Assembly (NCBI GenBank): GCA_944322965.1 | Contig: CALUQR010000001.1 | Coordinates: 564,202 to 628,201, forward strand | DNA: 64,000 bases | Direction of reading: 5' to 3' | From: Vulcanimicrobiota bacterium | GTDB taxonomy: Bacteria; Vulcanimicrobiota; Xenobia; Xenobiales; Xenobiaceae | Part shown: positions 7,396 through 15,460 of the stretch, piece after piece | How the letters are laid out: each line of letters begins with the position of its first letter | Numbering within the stretch: position 1 is the first letter of the stretch | Position numbers and translations under genes: made by a program | Notes under the pieces: model-generated | Databases searched by the model: none | What the model was told of the DNA's origin: nothing | What the model saw: the letters and a program-made list of their open reading frames with translations, nothing else

Positions 7396-8875
7396 CTTTT
7401 CTTCCTCCCTCACTGGGAACTTGCTGGCTGCGAGGGGTAGTGAGATCGACATTTAAGGTGGGGGTGGTCAGGTCGGGGGAGCAGGAGTCCATAGTATTGC
7501 TCAAGGCCCGATTGTGGGCGCTGGGAGCTAGGCAAGTAGTACATTGCGACTTGGGACAGCAGGCGGGCCACAGTTGGCGGTGGCCGCTCTGGACTAAGAC
7601 CTTGCGCGGGCGCAACTCGCAGCCCGGACCGCACTCTACCCCTTTAAATACCTGGGCCACCTTCCCCAAAGCGGCGACTAAACGATCTACATCCTCTTCA
7701 TTGTTGTAGACGTAGAAGCTGGCCCTAGTAGTGCCGCCCATGCCGATCTCCCTCATTAAGGGTTGGCAGCAATGGTGGCCGGCTCGCACGCAGACCCCTT
7801 CCCGACCCAACAGGGTGGAGATGTCGTGGGGATGGATCCCCTTAAAGTAGAAGGAGAGGACCCCGCAGCGCTGGTTGACGTCTAAAGGACCTAAGACCTC
7901 CGCCCCCGGCACATTATTCAATTGCTCGATAGCGTAGCTCATGAGGGCCTGATCGTGGCGGCGGATCTCCTCCATCCCTAAAGAGTCTAAATAATCGCAG
8001 GCGGCCGCTAAACCGATGGCCCCGCTAATATTGGGGGTCCCGGCCTCAAAGCGGTTGGGCAAGACGTCCCAGGAGGAGCGATCGCGCTTGACAGAAGAGA
8101 TCATGCTTCCCCCAAAGAGGAAGGCCGGCATGCGCTCTAAGAGTTCCCTCTTACCCCACAAGACGCCAATCCCGGTGGGACTTAACATCTTGTGGCCCGA
8201 GAAGGCCAAGAAATCGACCCCTAAACGCTGGACGTCCGTCTTTAAGTGGGGTACCCCTTGGGCGCCGTCTAAGATGATGGTGATGGGACCTTGGGCGCGG
8301 GCTAAGCGCACGATCTCCTCTACCGGATTGATAGTGCCAAAGACGTTAGAGACCCAGGTAAAGGTCAAGAGTTTAGGCTTATGGGTGAGGGCCTCTTGCA
8401 GAGAGTCGAGATCTAAGGTCCCGTCGGGGCGGATCTCTATCCAGCGCAGCTGGGCCTTTTTGCGCAGGGCCAACTGCTGCCAGGGGACTAAGTCGGAGTG
8501 GTGCTCTAAGACGGGGAGGGCGATACTATCCCCCTCCTCAATATACTTCTCGCCCCAGGTGTAGGCCAAAAGGTTGAGGGACTCCGTAGTATTGCGGGTA
8601 AAGATGACCGTAGGCGCGTCCTCCACCCCGATAAAGCGCGCTACCCGCTGGCGGGCGCGGTCGTAGAGATCGGTAGAAAGCTCGGAGAGATGGTAGAGGC
8701 CCCGGTGGATATTGGCGTAACTAGTGCGCGTAAACTCCGCCACCGCTTCGATAACTTGCTCCGGCTGTTGGGAGGAGGCGGCGCTATCTAAGTAGGTCAG
8801 AGGCTGACCTTGGAACCGCTGCTTGAGGATGGGAAAATCGCCCCGCACGTGGGCAAAGAGCTGCTTATTGTACAT
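7388..8875 (-). CDS. sufS: SufS cysteine desulfurase with cysteine-rich C-terminal tail
   Basis: This is a 495-residue group II cysteine desulfurase; the family is usually about 400-420. The PLP lysine is K229 in FSGHKMLSP. The persulfide cysteine is C369 in RAGHHCCQPLM, which is followed by an extra Cys. GTTRASFYVYNNEEDV closes the catalytic core near 400. The last ~85 residues are an extension with seven cysteines, including CGPGC (415-419), CCPKSQCTTC (439-448) and C465, and no obvious fold. The enzyme takes sulfur from cysteine for the SUF scaffold. It overlaps sufU by eight bases. The tail is unusual and might be an additional sulfur or metal site; that is inference. Confidence 0.93.
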   Translation of the reverse strand: MYNKQLFAHVRGDFPILKQRFQGQPLTYLDSAASSQQPEQVIEAVAEFTRTSYANIHRGLYHLSELSTDLYDRARQRVARFIGVEDAPTVIFTRNTTESLNLLAYTWGEKYIEEGDSIALPVLEHHSDLVPWQQLALRKKAQLRWIEIRPDGTLDLDSLQEALTHKPKLLTFTWVSNVFGTINPVEEIVRLARAQGPITIILDGAQGVPHLKTDVQRLGVDFLAFSGHKMLSPTGIGVLWGKRELLERMPAFLFGGSMISSVKRDRSSWDVLPNRFEAGTPNISGAIGLAAACDYLDSLGMEEIRRHDQALMSYAIEQLNNVPGAEVLGPLDVNQRCGVLSFYFKGIHPHDISTLLGREGVCVRAGHHCCQPLMREIGMGGTTRASFYVYNNEEDVDRLVAALGKVAQVFKGVECGPGCELRPRKVLVQSGHRQLWPACCPKSQCTTCLAPSAHNRALSNTMDSCSPDLTTPTLNVDLTTPRSQQVPSEGGRKDA

Positions 8876-8908
8876 CGTCTTCTTCGTCTCTGAGGCTAAA
8901 GCTTAAAG

Positions 8909-10255
8909 CTAGAGGGTAAACTCTTCCTGAGTAAAGTTGGAGAGCCAAGCTAAGAGGGTAGGATCCTCCACCTGGGCCAGAATCTCCTGGAAGAATCCCG
9001 AGATGAGCAGGCGCTTAGCATCCACTTCGCTCAGACCGCGACTCTGCAAGTAGAAGAGTTGGTCGGCGTCGTAATTAGTAAAGCTCGCTCCGTGGGTACA
9101 GCGCACGTCGTCGGCGATAATCTCCAACTTAGGCATCGATTCCGCCCGAGCGCCGGGGGAGAGTATTAAGTTTTGATTCTTTTGGTAGGCGTCCGTCTGC
9201 TGGGCTTGGGGATCGACCAAGATATTGCCAGCAAAGAGGGTACGGGCCCGGTCGCCGCCCAGGGCGCAATTGACTAAGACGTTAGAGTAGGTGTGGGGAG
9301 CCTGGTGGTGGACGAAGGTATTAACTTCGCTGCGGCGTCCGTCTTTGGCAAAGACTAGGCCGTAGATCTCCGTCTTAGCGTTGGGACCGTTGAGATCCTC
9401 ATTGAAGAAGGTCTTGGTGGCGCCGCTGTGGGTGTCGACTAAGACGACCTTTAAGGAGGAGTCGGCGGCCAAGCGGGCGTGGACGGTCGTCAGGCAGGTG
9501 GTAGCTTGGGACCAATCGCTCACTAAGACGTAATTGACCTGGGCGCCCCGCCCCAGCTCGAACTCAATAAAGGAGAGGACTTGTAAGGTCTCGGGCGGGC
9601 TCTGGAAGATCTCTACCACGTTGACTTGAGCCTGAACTTCGGCCTTAAAGAGGGAGTGGTTGCAGAAGAGGTTCTGTTCGCTCCCTTCCGTATCGGGGCG
9701 GGGCTCCACTTGGTGGTTAATCTTTAAAGTCTGAGGGGCGCAGACCCCGGCCGGAGCGTAGAGGCTGACCCCTCCCCGGCGCAGGGCGGAGATGAGGGCG
9801 CTACTCAAAAAGCGGCGCGGATGTTCCGCCTTAAAGATAGACTTCTCTAAGTCGGGCTGCTCCTTAAAGAGCAGGGGTAGAGAGCCTACTAAGAGCCCTC
9901 CCTGGCGGAAGATCTGGCTATTTAAATCCCACTCCCCTTGGGTAGGGATCTTTAAGCCCGCTAAACCGCTAAAACCCTCTAAGGCCTCTTCCGCTTGGGG
10001 GGAACTCTCCGGGAAGAGGTTGAGGGTCAAGCTCTCGCCGCGCAGGGCGCAGGGCTCCTGACGGTCGGGTAAGAAGATCTCCGGCCGCGTGCGGCGCCAA
10101 TTCTCATCTTGACGGGAGGGAAGGGGAAGGGTGCGGGCGCTGACCAAACCGGAGAGGCGCAGATCGGTAGCCCATTGCGGCTCGCCCTCCAGCGCTCCCA
10201 ACTCTTTAATCTCTCTGATGGCCTGCTCCAATTGAGCGTTAATCTTAATAATCAC
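8909..10255 (-). CDS. sufD: SufD, SUF scaffold subunit
   Basis: The protein has 448 residues. The C-terminal beta-helix core shows FIEFELGRGAQVNYVLVSD, THSGATKTFFNEDLNGPNAK, TLFAGNILVDPQAQQTDAYQ and, near the end, RCTHGASFTNYDADQLFYLQSRGLSE, all SufB/SufD signatures. SufD pairs with SufB and SufC in the SufBC2D scaffold. The N-terminal half is the variable helical part. It lies between sufB and sufS with short gaps on both sides. Confidence 0.93.
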   Translation of the reverse strand: MIIKINAQLEQAIREIKELGALEGEPQWATDLRLSGLVSARTLPLPSRQDENWRRTRPEIFLPDRQEPCALRGESLTLNLFPESSPQAEEALEGFSGLAGLKIPTQGEWDLNSQIFRQGGLLVGSLPLLFKEQPDLEKSIFKAEHPRRFLSSALISALRRGGVSLYAPAGVCAPQTLKINHQVEPRPDTEGSEQNLFCNHSLFKAEVQAQVNVVEIFQSPPETLQVLSFIEFELGRGAQVNYVLVSDWSQATTCLTTVHARLAADSSLKVVLVDTHSGATKTFFNEDLNGPNAKTEIYGLVFAKDGRRSEVNTFVHHQAPHTYSNVLVNCALGGDRARTLFAGNILVDPQAQQTDAYQKNQNLILSPGARAESMPKLEIIADDVRCTHGASFTNYDADQLFYLQSRGLSEVDAKRLLISGFFQEILAQVEDPTLLAWLSNFTQEEFTL

Positions 10256-10288
10256 GGCGCCTCCACAAAAGCTAGTATATAGGTCAGG

Positions 10289-11707
10289 CTAACCTACAGA
10301 ACCCTGCATCTCCATCTTGATCAGGCGGTTGAGTTCTACGGCGTACTCCATCGGCAACTCCTTGGCGAAGGGCTCGAAGAAGCCGTTGACGATCATCGTA
10401 ATAGCGTCGCTCTCGGAAAGGCCGCGACTCATGAGGTAGAAGATCTGCTCGTCGCCCACTTTAGAGACCGTAGCCTCGTGGCCAATATGGATGTTGGGGT
10501 TGGCTATATCCATGGTGGGGTAGGTATCGGAGCGAGAGCGATCGTCTAAGAGCAGGGCGTCGCAGCGCACGTTGCCGCGCACATCCTGGGCTCCGGGGGC
10601 GACTTTCACTAAGCCGCGATAGGAGGCTTGGCCCCCATCCTTAGAGATCGATTTGGAGAGGACGTTGGAAGTAGTATGGCTGGCCCCATGGACGATCTTG
10701 GCTCCCGTATCCTGGACTTGGCCCGCTCCCGCAAAGGCTACGGAGACTACCTCCCCGTGGGCTCCTTCCCCTAAAAGGTAGATGGCGGGGTACTTCATGG
10801 AGACTTTAGAGCCTATATTGCCGTCGATCCACTCTACGGTAGCGCGCTCGTAAGCTACGGCGCGTTTGGTAACTAAGTTGTAGACGTTAGTCGACCAATT
10901 CTGGATAGTACTGTAGCGGATGCGCGAACCCGGCAGGGCGATGAGCTCCACCACCGCCGAGTGCAGGGAGTCCTTAGAGTAGATGGGAGCGGTGCAACCC
11001 TCTACGTAGTGGACGAAGGAGCCCTCGTCGGCGATGATCAGGGTGCGCTCAAACTGACCCATAGCTTGGGCGTTGATGCGGAAGTAGGCCTGGAGGGGAA
11101 TCTCTACTTTGACCCCCTTGGGGACGTAGATAAAGGAACCGCCGCTCCAGACGGAGGTATTTAAGGCCGCAAACTTATTGTCGGTCATGGGGATGACCGT
11201 GCCGAAATATTTCTTAACGATCTCGGGGTATTGGCGCAGAGCGCTATCCATATCGAGGAAGATGACCCCGTTTTTTTCAATATCGGCCCTAATGGAGTGG
11301 TAGACTACCTCCGACTCGTATTGAGCGGTGAGGCCGGCCAGATGTTTGCGCTCCGCCTCCGGCACCCCCAAGCGGTCGAAAGTATCTTTGATCTTGTCGG
11401 GCACTTCGTCCCAGTTAGTGACCGCTCTCTCGGAAGGGCGCACGTAGTAGTGAATATCGTCGAAGTGGACTCCGCTCAAGTCGGCGCCCCAGGTGGGCAT
11501 AGGCTTAGAGAGGAAGACTTCGTAGGCTTGCAGCCTCTTCTCCAACATCCACTCCGGCTCTCCCTTGAGGCGCGACATCTCCACGATCAGCTGGGGAGTG
11601 AGTCCCAAGCCCGACTTGTAGAGGTAATCCTCTTGGTCGGAGAAACCGTACTTATAATTGGTGTTGATGGAGTCTAACGATTCGCGCTCCGTCATATTGT
11701 GGTTCAT
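10289..11707 (-). CDS. sufB: SufB, SUF scaffold subunit
   Basis: The protein is 472 residues, the usual SufB length. Recognisable blocks are [15 protein letters not shown] at the N-terminus, [82 protein letters not shown], and the C-terminal [16 protein letters not shown] and [14 protein letters not shown]. SufB is the scaffold on which the nascent cluster forms. It is more conserved than SufD here, as usual. It sits directly after sufC (14 bases) and ahead of sufD. Confidence 0.96.
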   Translation of the reverse strand: MNHNMTERESLDSINTNYKYGFSDQEDYLYKSGLGLTPQLIVEMSRLKGEPEWMLEKRLQAYEVFLSKPMPTWGADLSGVHFDDIHYYVRPSERAVTNWDEVPDKIKDTFDRLGVPEAERKHLAGLTAQYESEVVYHSIRADIEKNGVIFLDMDSALRQYPEIVKKYFGTVIPMTDNKFAALNTSVWSGGSFIYVPKGVKVEIPLQAYFRINAQAMGQFERTLIIADEGSFVHYVEGCTAPIYSKDSLHSAVVELIALPGSRIRYSTIQNWSTNVYNLVTKRAVAYERATVEWIDGNIGSKVSMKYPAIYLLGEGAHGEVVSVAFAGAGQVQDTGAKIVHGASHTTSNVLSKSISKDGGQASYRGLVKVAPGAQDVRGNVRCDALLLDDRSRSDTYPTMDIANPNIHIGHEATVSKVGDEQIFYLMSRGLSESDAITMIVNGFFEPFAKELPMEYAVELNRLIKMEMQGSVG

Positions 11708-11720
11708 CTTAGGGACCTCC

Positions 11721-12488
11721 CTAGGCCTGGCTAGGCTGGCGCTTCTTCAAGATCTCGTCGTAGCCGCTCTTCTCTAATTGCAAGGCCAGCTCCGGACCGC
11801 CGCTCTCCACTATGCGCCCGGCGCTCAAGATGTGGATAAATTGCGGTTTTACGTAATCTAAGAGGCGCTGGTAGTGGGTGATGACTAAGGCGCTCGTCTG
11901 TTGGGCGGCCAACTCGTGGGCGATCCCTTCGGCCACGATGCGCAAGGCGTCGACGTCTAAACCGGAGTCCGTCTCATCTAAAAGGGCCAAGCTGGGCTTT
12001 AAAAGAGCCATTTGCAAGATCTCGATACGCTTCTTCTCGCCGCCGGAAAAGCCCTCGTTGACGTAGCGCCGGGCGAACTCTTGCTTAATGCCCAGCTCCT
12101 GCATCTTAGCTTGCAACTCGCGGCGGAAGGGGAGGGGTTTGACATTCTCCTCTCCGCGCACGCTGCGCACGGAGGCCAGTAAGAAGTTACCTAAGGAGAC
12201 GCCGGGAATGGAGATGGGATACTGGAAAGCTAAGAAGACCCCTCGGCGGGCTCGCTCGGAGGCGGGTAAGTCCTGGATCTCTTCCCCCTTAAAGACGATC
12301 TTGCCTTGGGTAACTTTATAATTGGGGTGGCCCATAATCGTATTAGAGAGGGTCGATTTCCCCGAACCGTTAGGTCCCATGAGAGCGTGGATCTCGCCCT
12401 TATTGATCTCTAAATTGAGACCGCGCAAGATCTCCTTCTCTCCCACTTGGACGTGTAAGTTTTCAATTTGTAACAAGCGCTCAGACAT
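11721..12488 (-). CDS. sufC: SufC, SUF ABC-type ATPase
   Basis: The protein is 255 residues. The Walker A motif is GPNGSGKST (about 39-47), the signature is [15 protein letters not shown], Walker B is [17 protein letters not shown] and the switch His is in [11 protein letters not shown]. The D-E-T-D-S-G-L-D form of Walker B is typical of SufC. It is the first gene of the operon. The order C-B-D-S-U differs from the C-D-S-U-B order of many Firmicutes. The upstream 122 bases carry a candidate promoter and a direct repeat. Confidence 0.96.
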   Translation of the reverse strand: MSERLLQIENLHVQVGEKEILRGLNLEINKGEIHALMGPNGSGKSTLSNTIMGHPNYKVTQGKIVFKGEEIQDLPASERARRGVFLAFQYPISIPGVSLGNFLLASVRSVRGEENVKPLPFRRELQAKMQELGIKQEFARRYVNEGFSGGEKKRIEILQMALLKPSLALLDETDSGLDVDALRIVAEGIAHELAAQQTSALVITHYQRLLDYVKPQFIHILSAGRIVESGGPELALQLEKSGYDEILKKRQPSQA

Positions 12489-12532
12489 TTAGGATGGGCC
12501 TCACTTTATCGATTCCCCCGCCAGCTCAAGGA

Positions 12533-12538
12533 ATTATA
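12533..12538 (-). promoter_or_regulatory. Candidate -10 box of the suf operon
   Basis: On the minus strand this reads TATAAT, 45 bases before the sufC start codon. A TTGTTT lies about 19 bases upstream, a poor -35. The direct repeat at 12572-12592 lies just upstream, where an activator could act. Confidence 0.4.
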
Positions 12539-12571
12539 GTAGAGGGGACGGAGAGAAAAAACAAGATTTAA

Positions 12572-12592
12572 TACGTTAGAAGTACGCTAGAA
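12572..12592. repeat. 11-bp-period direct repeat upstream of suf
   Basis: Two copies of TACGYTAGAA (12572-12581 and 12583-12592) are separated by one base, so the period is 11 bp, one helical turn. They lie between the hxpB-like stop and the candidate suf promoter. This spacing is typical of direct-repeat sites for winged-helix regulators. No regulator is known from the window. Confidence 0.45.
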
Positions 12593-12610
12593 TGTAGAGA
12601 GGGGAGGGGC

Positions 12611-13285
12611 TTAGTCCGTCAACCGCTCCCAACTATCGGGCAGCTGATCGAGACAGGAGAGCTGGAGATCGGCCACCGCAAATTTGGGACTATGGGCCAC
12701 CGCCTCTTCGGGGACGGCTACGCAGGTCATGAGGGCCGCTTTGGCGGCTATCACGCCGTTTAGGGAGTCTTCGATAACTAAGCAGCGCTCGGGCGGGACC
12801 TCCAAGAGTTGGGCGGCCTTAATGAAGACTCCGGGGTGGGGTTTACCGTAGGGCTCGCCCGCTGCCGAACAGGTTAAGAGGAAATCGTCTTGGAGGCCCA
12901 GAGTCTGGAGGACGGTCTCAATGAGCATGGGCGAAGAGGAGGAGGCTAAGGCCAAACGCAAGCCGCGACTGCGCAGGAAGGAGATAGCTTCCCGGACTCC
13001 CGGCAGGAGCGAACCCTTCTCGCGCACCAACTCCGCCACCCTCTCTTGGATAGCTTGGGCCATCTGGGGACAGGTGATACCCTGCCAGGGGTGCTGGCGG
13101 TAGCGGTACTCTACCAGCTCGTCGATGCGGACCCCCATCGTCTCCATACAATCCTCTTCGCTCAGATGGAGCCCGACTTGGCCAAATTTTTCCCGTTCCG
13201 CCTGACGCCAAAAGGGCTCGGAGTCCAAAAGGACCCCATCCATATCGAAGATACAAGCTTCAAATTGATTGTTGATCTGTGCCAT
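12611..13285 (-). CDS. HAD-superfamily sugar-phosphate phosphatase, HxpB-like
   Basis: The 224-residue protein shows the HAD motifs in order: motif I FDMDGVLLDSEP (about 14-25), motif II LALASSSSP (about 114-122), the lysine in GKPHPGVF and motif III LVIEDSLNGVIAA. The cap domain is helical and inserted between motifs I and II, as in beta-phosphoglucomutase relatives. Similarity in cap and motifs is closest, by my reading, to the hexitol/2-deoxyglucose-6-phosphate phosphatase HxpB. The true substrate is uncertain. It stands upstream of sufC on the same strand but is separated from it by 122 bases with its own promoter-like signals. Confidence 0.8.
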   Translation of the reverse strand: MAQINNQFEACIFDMDGVLLDSEPFWRQAEREKFGQVGLHLSEEDCMETMGVRIDELVEYRYRQHPWQGITCPQMAQAIQERVAELVREKGSLLPGVREAISFLRSRGLRLALASSSSPMLIETVLQTLGLQDDFLLTCSAAGEPYGKPHPGVFIKAAQLLEVPPERCLVIEDSLNGVIAAKAALMTCVAVPEEAVAHSPKFAVADLQLSCLDQLPDSWERLTD

Positions 13286-13327
13286 AACGGGGCCGCCCTT
13301 CGCGCTGAGAGCTAATATCCCTATTTT

Positions 13328-14629
13328 TTAGACCCCCTCCTGAGGGCTTCTCTCTTGAGGGCTTAGGACTTTAGGCACCCTGGCCTTAGAGATGAGACGG
13401 CCTAAGTAGAGGGAGACTAAGACGGTCAAGATAAAGCCCGTCAAAGTGTAACCCCTGTGGGCCATCAAGAGGGGAGTATGGAATTTTAAGAGATAGACCC
13501 CTAAACAGAAGAGGATAGCTAAACTGGAGCCTATTAGCCAGCGCAACTTGGCGGGGGCGTCTACGGCGCAGAGCGCTAAGATAGCCACCGTAAAGGGGCA
13601 GGCTAAGATGAGATCTAAGAGCCAGTGGGAGCCCACGCTGAAAGCGCTGAGGGCCGTCAAGATTACTAGCCCCAGGGCGATATGGCGGTAGAGGGGGCGG
13701 CTGAGATAGATAGAGTAATAGACGGCGAGGATCCAGCCCATATGGAGGCTGGGAATGGTAGATCGGGAAAAGATAGGAGGGGCTTGGACCGGCTGGGGAT
13801 CGGGATTAGGGGGAATCCAGGGACCGTTGGGAAATAAATTGGAGCCGCAGTAGACATCCGTCCCTACCGCCGGTACGAAGGCGTAGGATAAATTGCCAAA
13901 ACAGGCGATGAGGGCAAAGAAGATGGCGGGCACTAAGCGGCGCCAGTGAGAGATATTGTTTTTTTCATTCTCCTTAAAGATAACTATTTGGGATAGCATC
14001 ATCCATACGGAGAGGAAAAAGTAGATGATATACATGAAGACCTCTAGCGCTTGGTAGCTGCGTAGAGGTTTGGTGATCACAAAACTAGGTTGGAACCCCC
14101 ACAGGGAGTCGAGAGCATAACAGTGGGGATCGTAGACGTAAAGATTACCGCCGAGGCTCATGGAGCCCACCGCTAAGAAGAAAGGCATAGAGATGGTGAG
14201 CCCAAAAATTTCCAGAGTCCGCTTAAATTGGGCGCTATCGCGCGAGCGCCAATATCTTATCGAGCGCCAGACGAGAGCGATGGAGACGCCTATAATGAGG
14301 CCCGGGCCCAAATGTAAGAGTTGTTCCCAGGGTCCTAAAAATTGGAGACGCTTGGCTATGAGATAAACTTCACAGAGACCGCCTATACTCAAGGCCAGGG
14401 CTAATTCTCGCTTGTGAATGGGCATGAGGAAGAAATAGGCGGCCGTTCCCCCTAAGCAGGCGGTATCAAAAAGAATGCTACTTTGGGGATTGAGGATGGT
14501 GCTTGAGTGTAGGAATCCCCGACTCGGATCCCAGAAGGGGACCAGCTCGTAGTAGAGGCCAACAATAGCCATCAACGATAAGAAGAGCAGATAGGGGCTG
14601 CGGTAAAAATCTCTCCAAGTTAGGTCCAT
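13328..14629 (-). CDS. PAP2 superfamily membrane protein (Aur1/Ipt1-like)
   Basis: This 433-residue protein has about ten membrane helices. The C-terminal half carries the PAP2 signatures STIPSLHMGW (S-x-P-S-x-H; H296) and SVGSHWLLDL (H335 and D339), facing each other across membrane helices as in the Aur1/inositolphosphotransferase group. The first phosphatase motif (KxxxxxxRP) is not evident, which is common in that group. Likely reactions are transfer of, or hydrolysis at, a phospholipid headgroup in the inner membrane. The substrate cannot be read from sequence. It is transcribed alone. Confidence 0.7.
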   Translation of the reverse strand: MDLTWRDFYRSPYLLFLSLMAIVGLYYELVPFWDPSRGFLHSSTILNPQSSILFDTACLGGTAAYFFLMPIHKRELALALSIGGLCEVYLIAKRLQFLGPWEQLLHLGPGLIIGVSIALVWRSIRYWRSRDSAQFKRTLEIFGLTISMPFFLAVGSMSLGGNLYVYDPHCYALDSLWGFQPSFVITKPLRSYQALEVFMYIIYFFLSVWMMLSQIVIFKENEKNNISHWRRLVPAIFFALIACFGNLSYAFVPAVGTDVYCGSNLFPNGPWIPPNPDPQPVQAPPIFSRSTIPSLHMGWILAVYYSIYLSRPLYRHIALGLVILTALSAFSVGSHWLLDLILACPFTVAILALCAVDAPAKLRWLIGSSLAILFCLGVYLLKFHTPLLMAHRGYTLTGFILTVLVSLYLGRLISKARVPKVLSPQERSPQEGV

Positions 14630-14733
14630 AACGAGCGCTCCTATTTAACAAATTTATTACTTTTCCTAGTAATGGCGGCGGCTCTTACCGAGGGCCAGGA
14701 GGAGGGCCTTATTTGGGGAATATTCTTCTCGTA

Positions 14734-14752
14734 GTAACAATGTGGCAACAAT
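14734..14752 (+). promoter_or_regulatory. GYAACAAT direct repeat, 11-bp period, shared with the RTX gene at 60.8 kb
   Basis: GTAACAAT (14734-14741) and GCAACAAT (14745-14752) are 11 bp apart and begin 95 bp before ATG 14829. The same arrangement (60734 and 60745) lies 92 bp before the RTX gene start. Both genes encode proteins with an MSIxSVN N-terminus. The layout resembles PhoB/OmpR-type direct-repeat operators. Confidence 0.5.
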
Positions 14753-14828
14753 TTAAAGAGCCAGGCTTGCTTTAATAAAGGGAAGCTAAATGTGGCTAAC
14801 CCGCACGATGAGAGAGGTTTTTGCGCGT

Positions 14829-15278
14829 ATGTCTATTAGTTCCGTCAATTTTGCTCAGACCAATTCCTACCAGGTTAAGACCCCTCTGGCCGTTGAGGGC
14901 GGCGCCTCTAAAGAGAGCGAGGCGCCAGTTTGGACTTCCGAATCGGTGAGCTTAGGCCAGAGCGTCGAATCGGCCCCCAGTTTTTCTAAGATGCAGGCCG
15001 CTCTCAAAGAGGAGCGCGGGAGCGTAGAGCCTGAGCCCACTCTCAAAGAGCGCCTGACCGATTACGTCGATGAGCACGCCAGCAAGTTGACCGATTCCGC
15101 TATGAAGGCCGGTAAGATCGGGGCTAAGTTGGGGCGCTTAGCTACGGTAGGCCTCTTAGGCGGAGGGATCGGAGTCCTCTTGGGAGCGGGTAGCGTCCTC
15201 AAAGAGGCGCTGCCCATGTTGGGCGCTGGGGTCTTAGGAGCCTTAGATAGCCTCCAAGGTAAGGGCGGCAAGGACTAA
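14829..15278 (+). CDS. Hypothetical protein with MSIxSVN N-terminus and C-terminal hydrophobic glycine-rich segment
   Basis: The protein is 149 residues from ATG 14829. An upstream in-frame ATG at 14790 would add 13 residues, but the 14829 start makes the N-terminus MSISSVNFAQTNSYQ, which parallels MSINSVNSNLTNAAQ of the RTX protein at 60826. The middle is polar, Ser/Glu-rich and probably disordered (about 20-80). A helical segment (LKERLTDYVDEHASKLTDSAMKAG is the region around 85-108) precedes a Gly/Leu-rich hydrophobic stretch (about 112-140) that could span a membrane. There is no Sec signal peptide. The function is unknown. It is monocistronic, with a terminator directly after it. Confidence 0.6.
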   Translation: MSISSVNFAQTNSYQVKTPLAVEGGASKESEAPVWTSESVSLGQSVESAPSFSKMQAALKEERGSVEPEPTLKERLTDYVDEHASKLTDSAMKAGKIGAKLGRLATVGLLGGGIGVLLGAGSVLKEALPMLGAGVLGALDSLQGKGGKD

Positions 15279-15296
15279 ATCCTAAGCTCCCCCTTC

Positions 15297-15334
15297 TAAA
15301 AGAGCTCCGGCGCCTAAGGGCCGGGGCTCTTTTA
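15297..15334 (+). terminator. Intrinsic terminator
   Basis: Arms 15297-15311 and 15320-15334 (TAAAAGAGCTCCGGC and GCCGGGGCTCTTTTA) pair with one mismatch. The second arm ends in a T run. It lies 19 bases after the stop of the small gene at 14829. Confidence 0.8.
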
Positions 15335-15460
15335 TTTAAGTTAGAGGCTTAGAGGCGGGAGGTTAGGGGAGGGGGCTGGGCTCAGTAAAAAAAGGAGGAA
15401 GAGGGGGAGGGAGGAAGGGGGGCCTACTTTTTCTGAGTTTAGTGGAGAGAATTTAGGAAG

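Noticed and set aside
8016..8564. Long plus-strand open frame opposite sufS
   Set aside because: It is antisense to a strongly conserved gene and lacks family motifs; codon periodicity favours the minus strand.
11231..11677. Plus-strand open frame opposite sufB
   Set aside because: Antisense shadow of a highly conserved gene.
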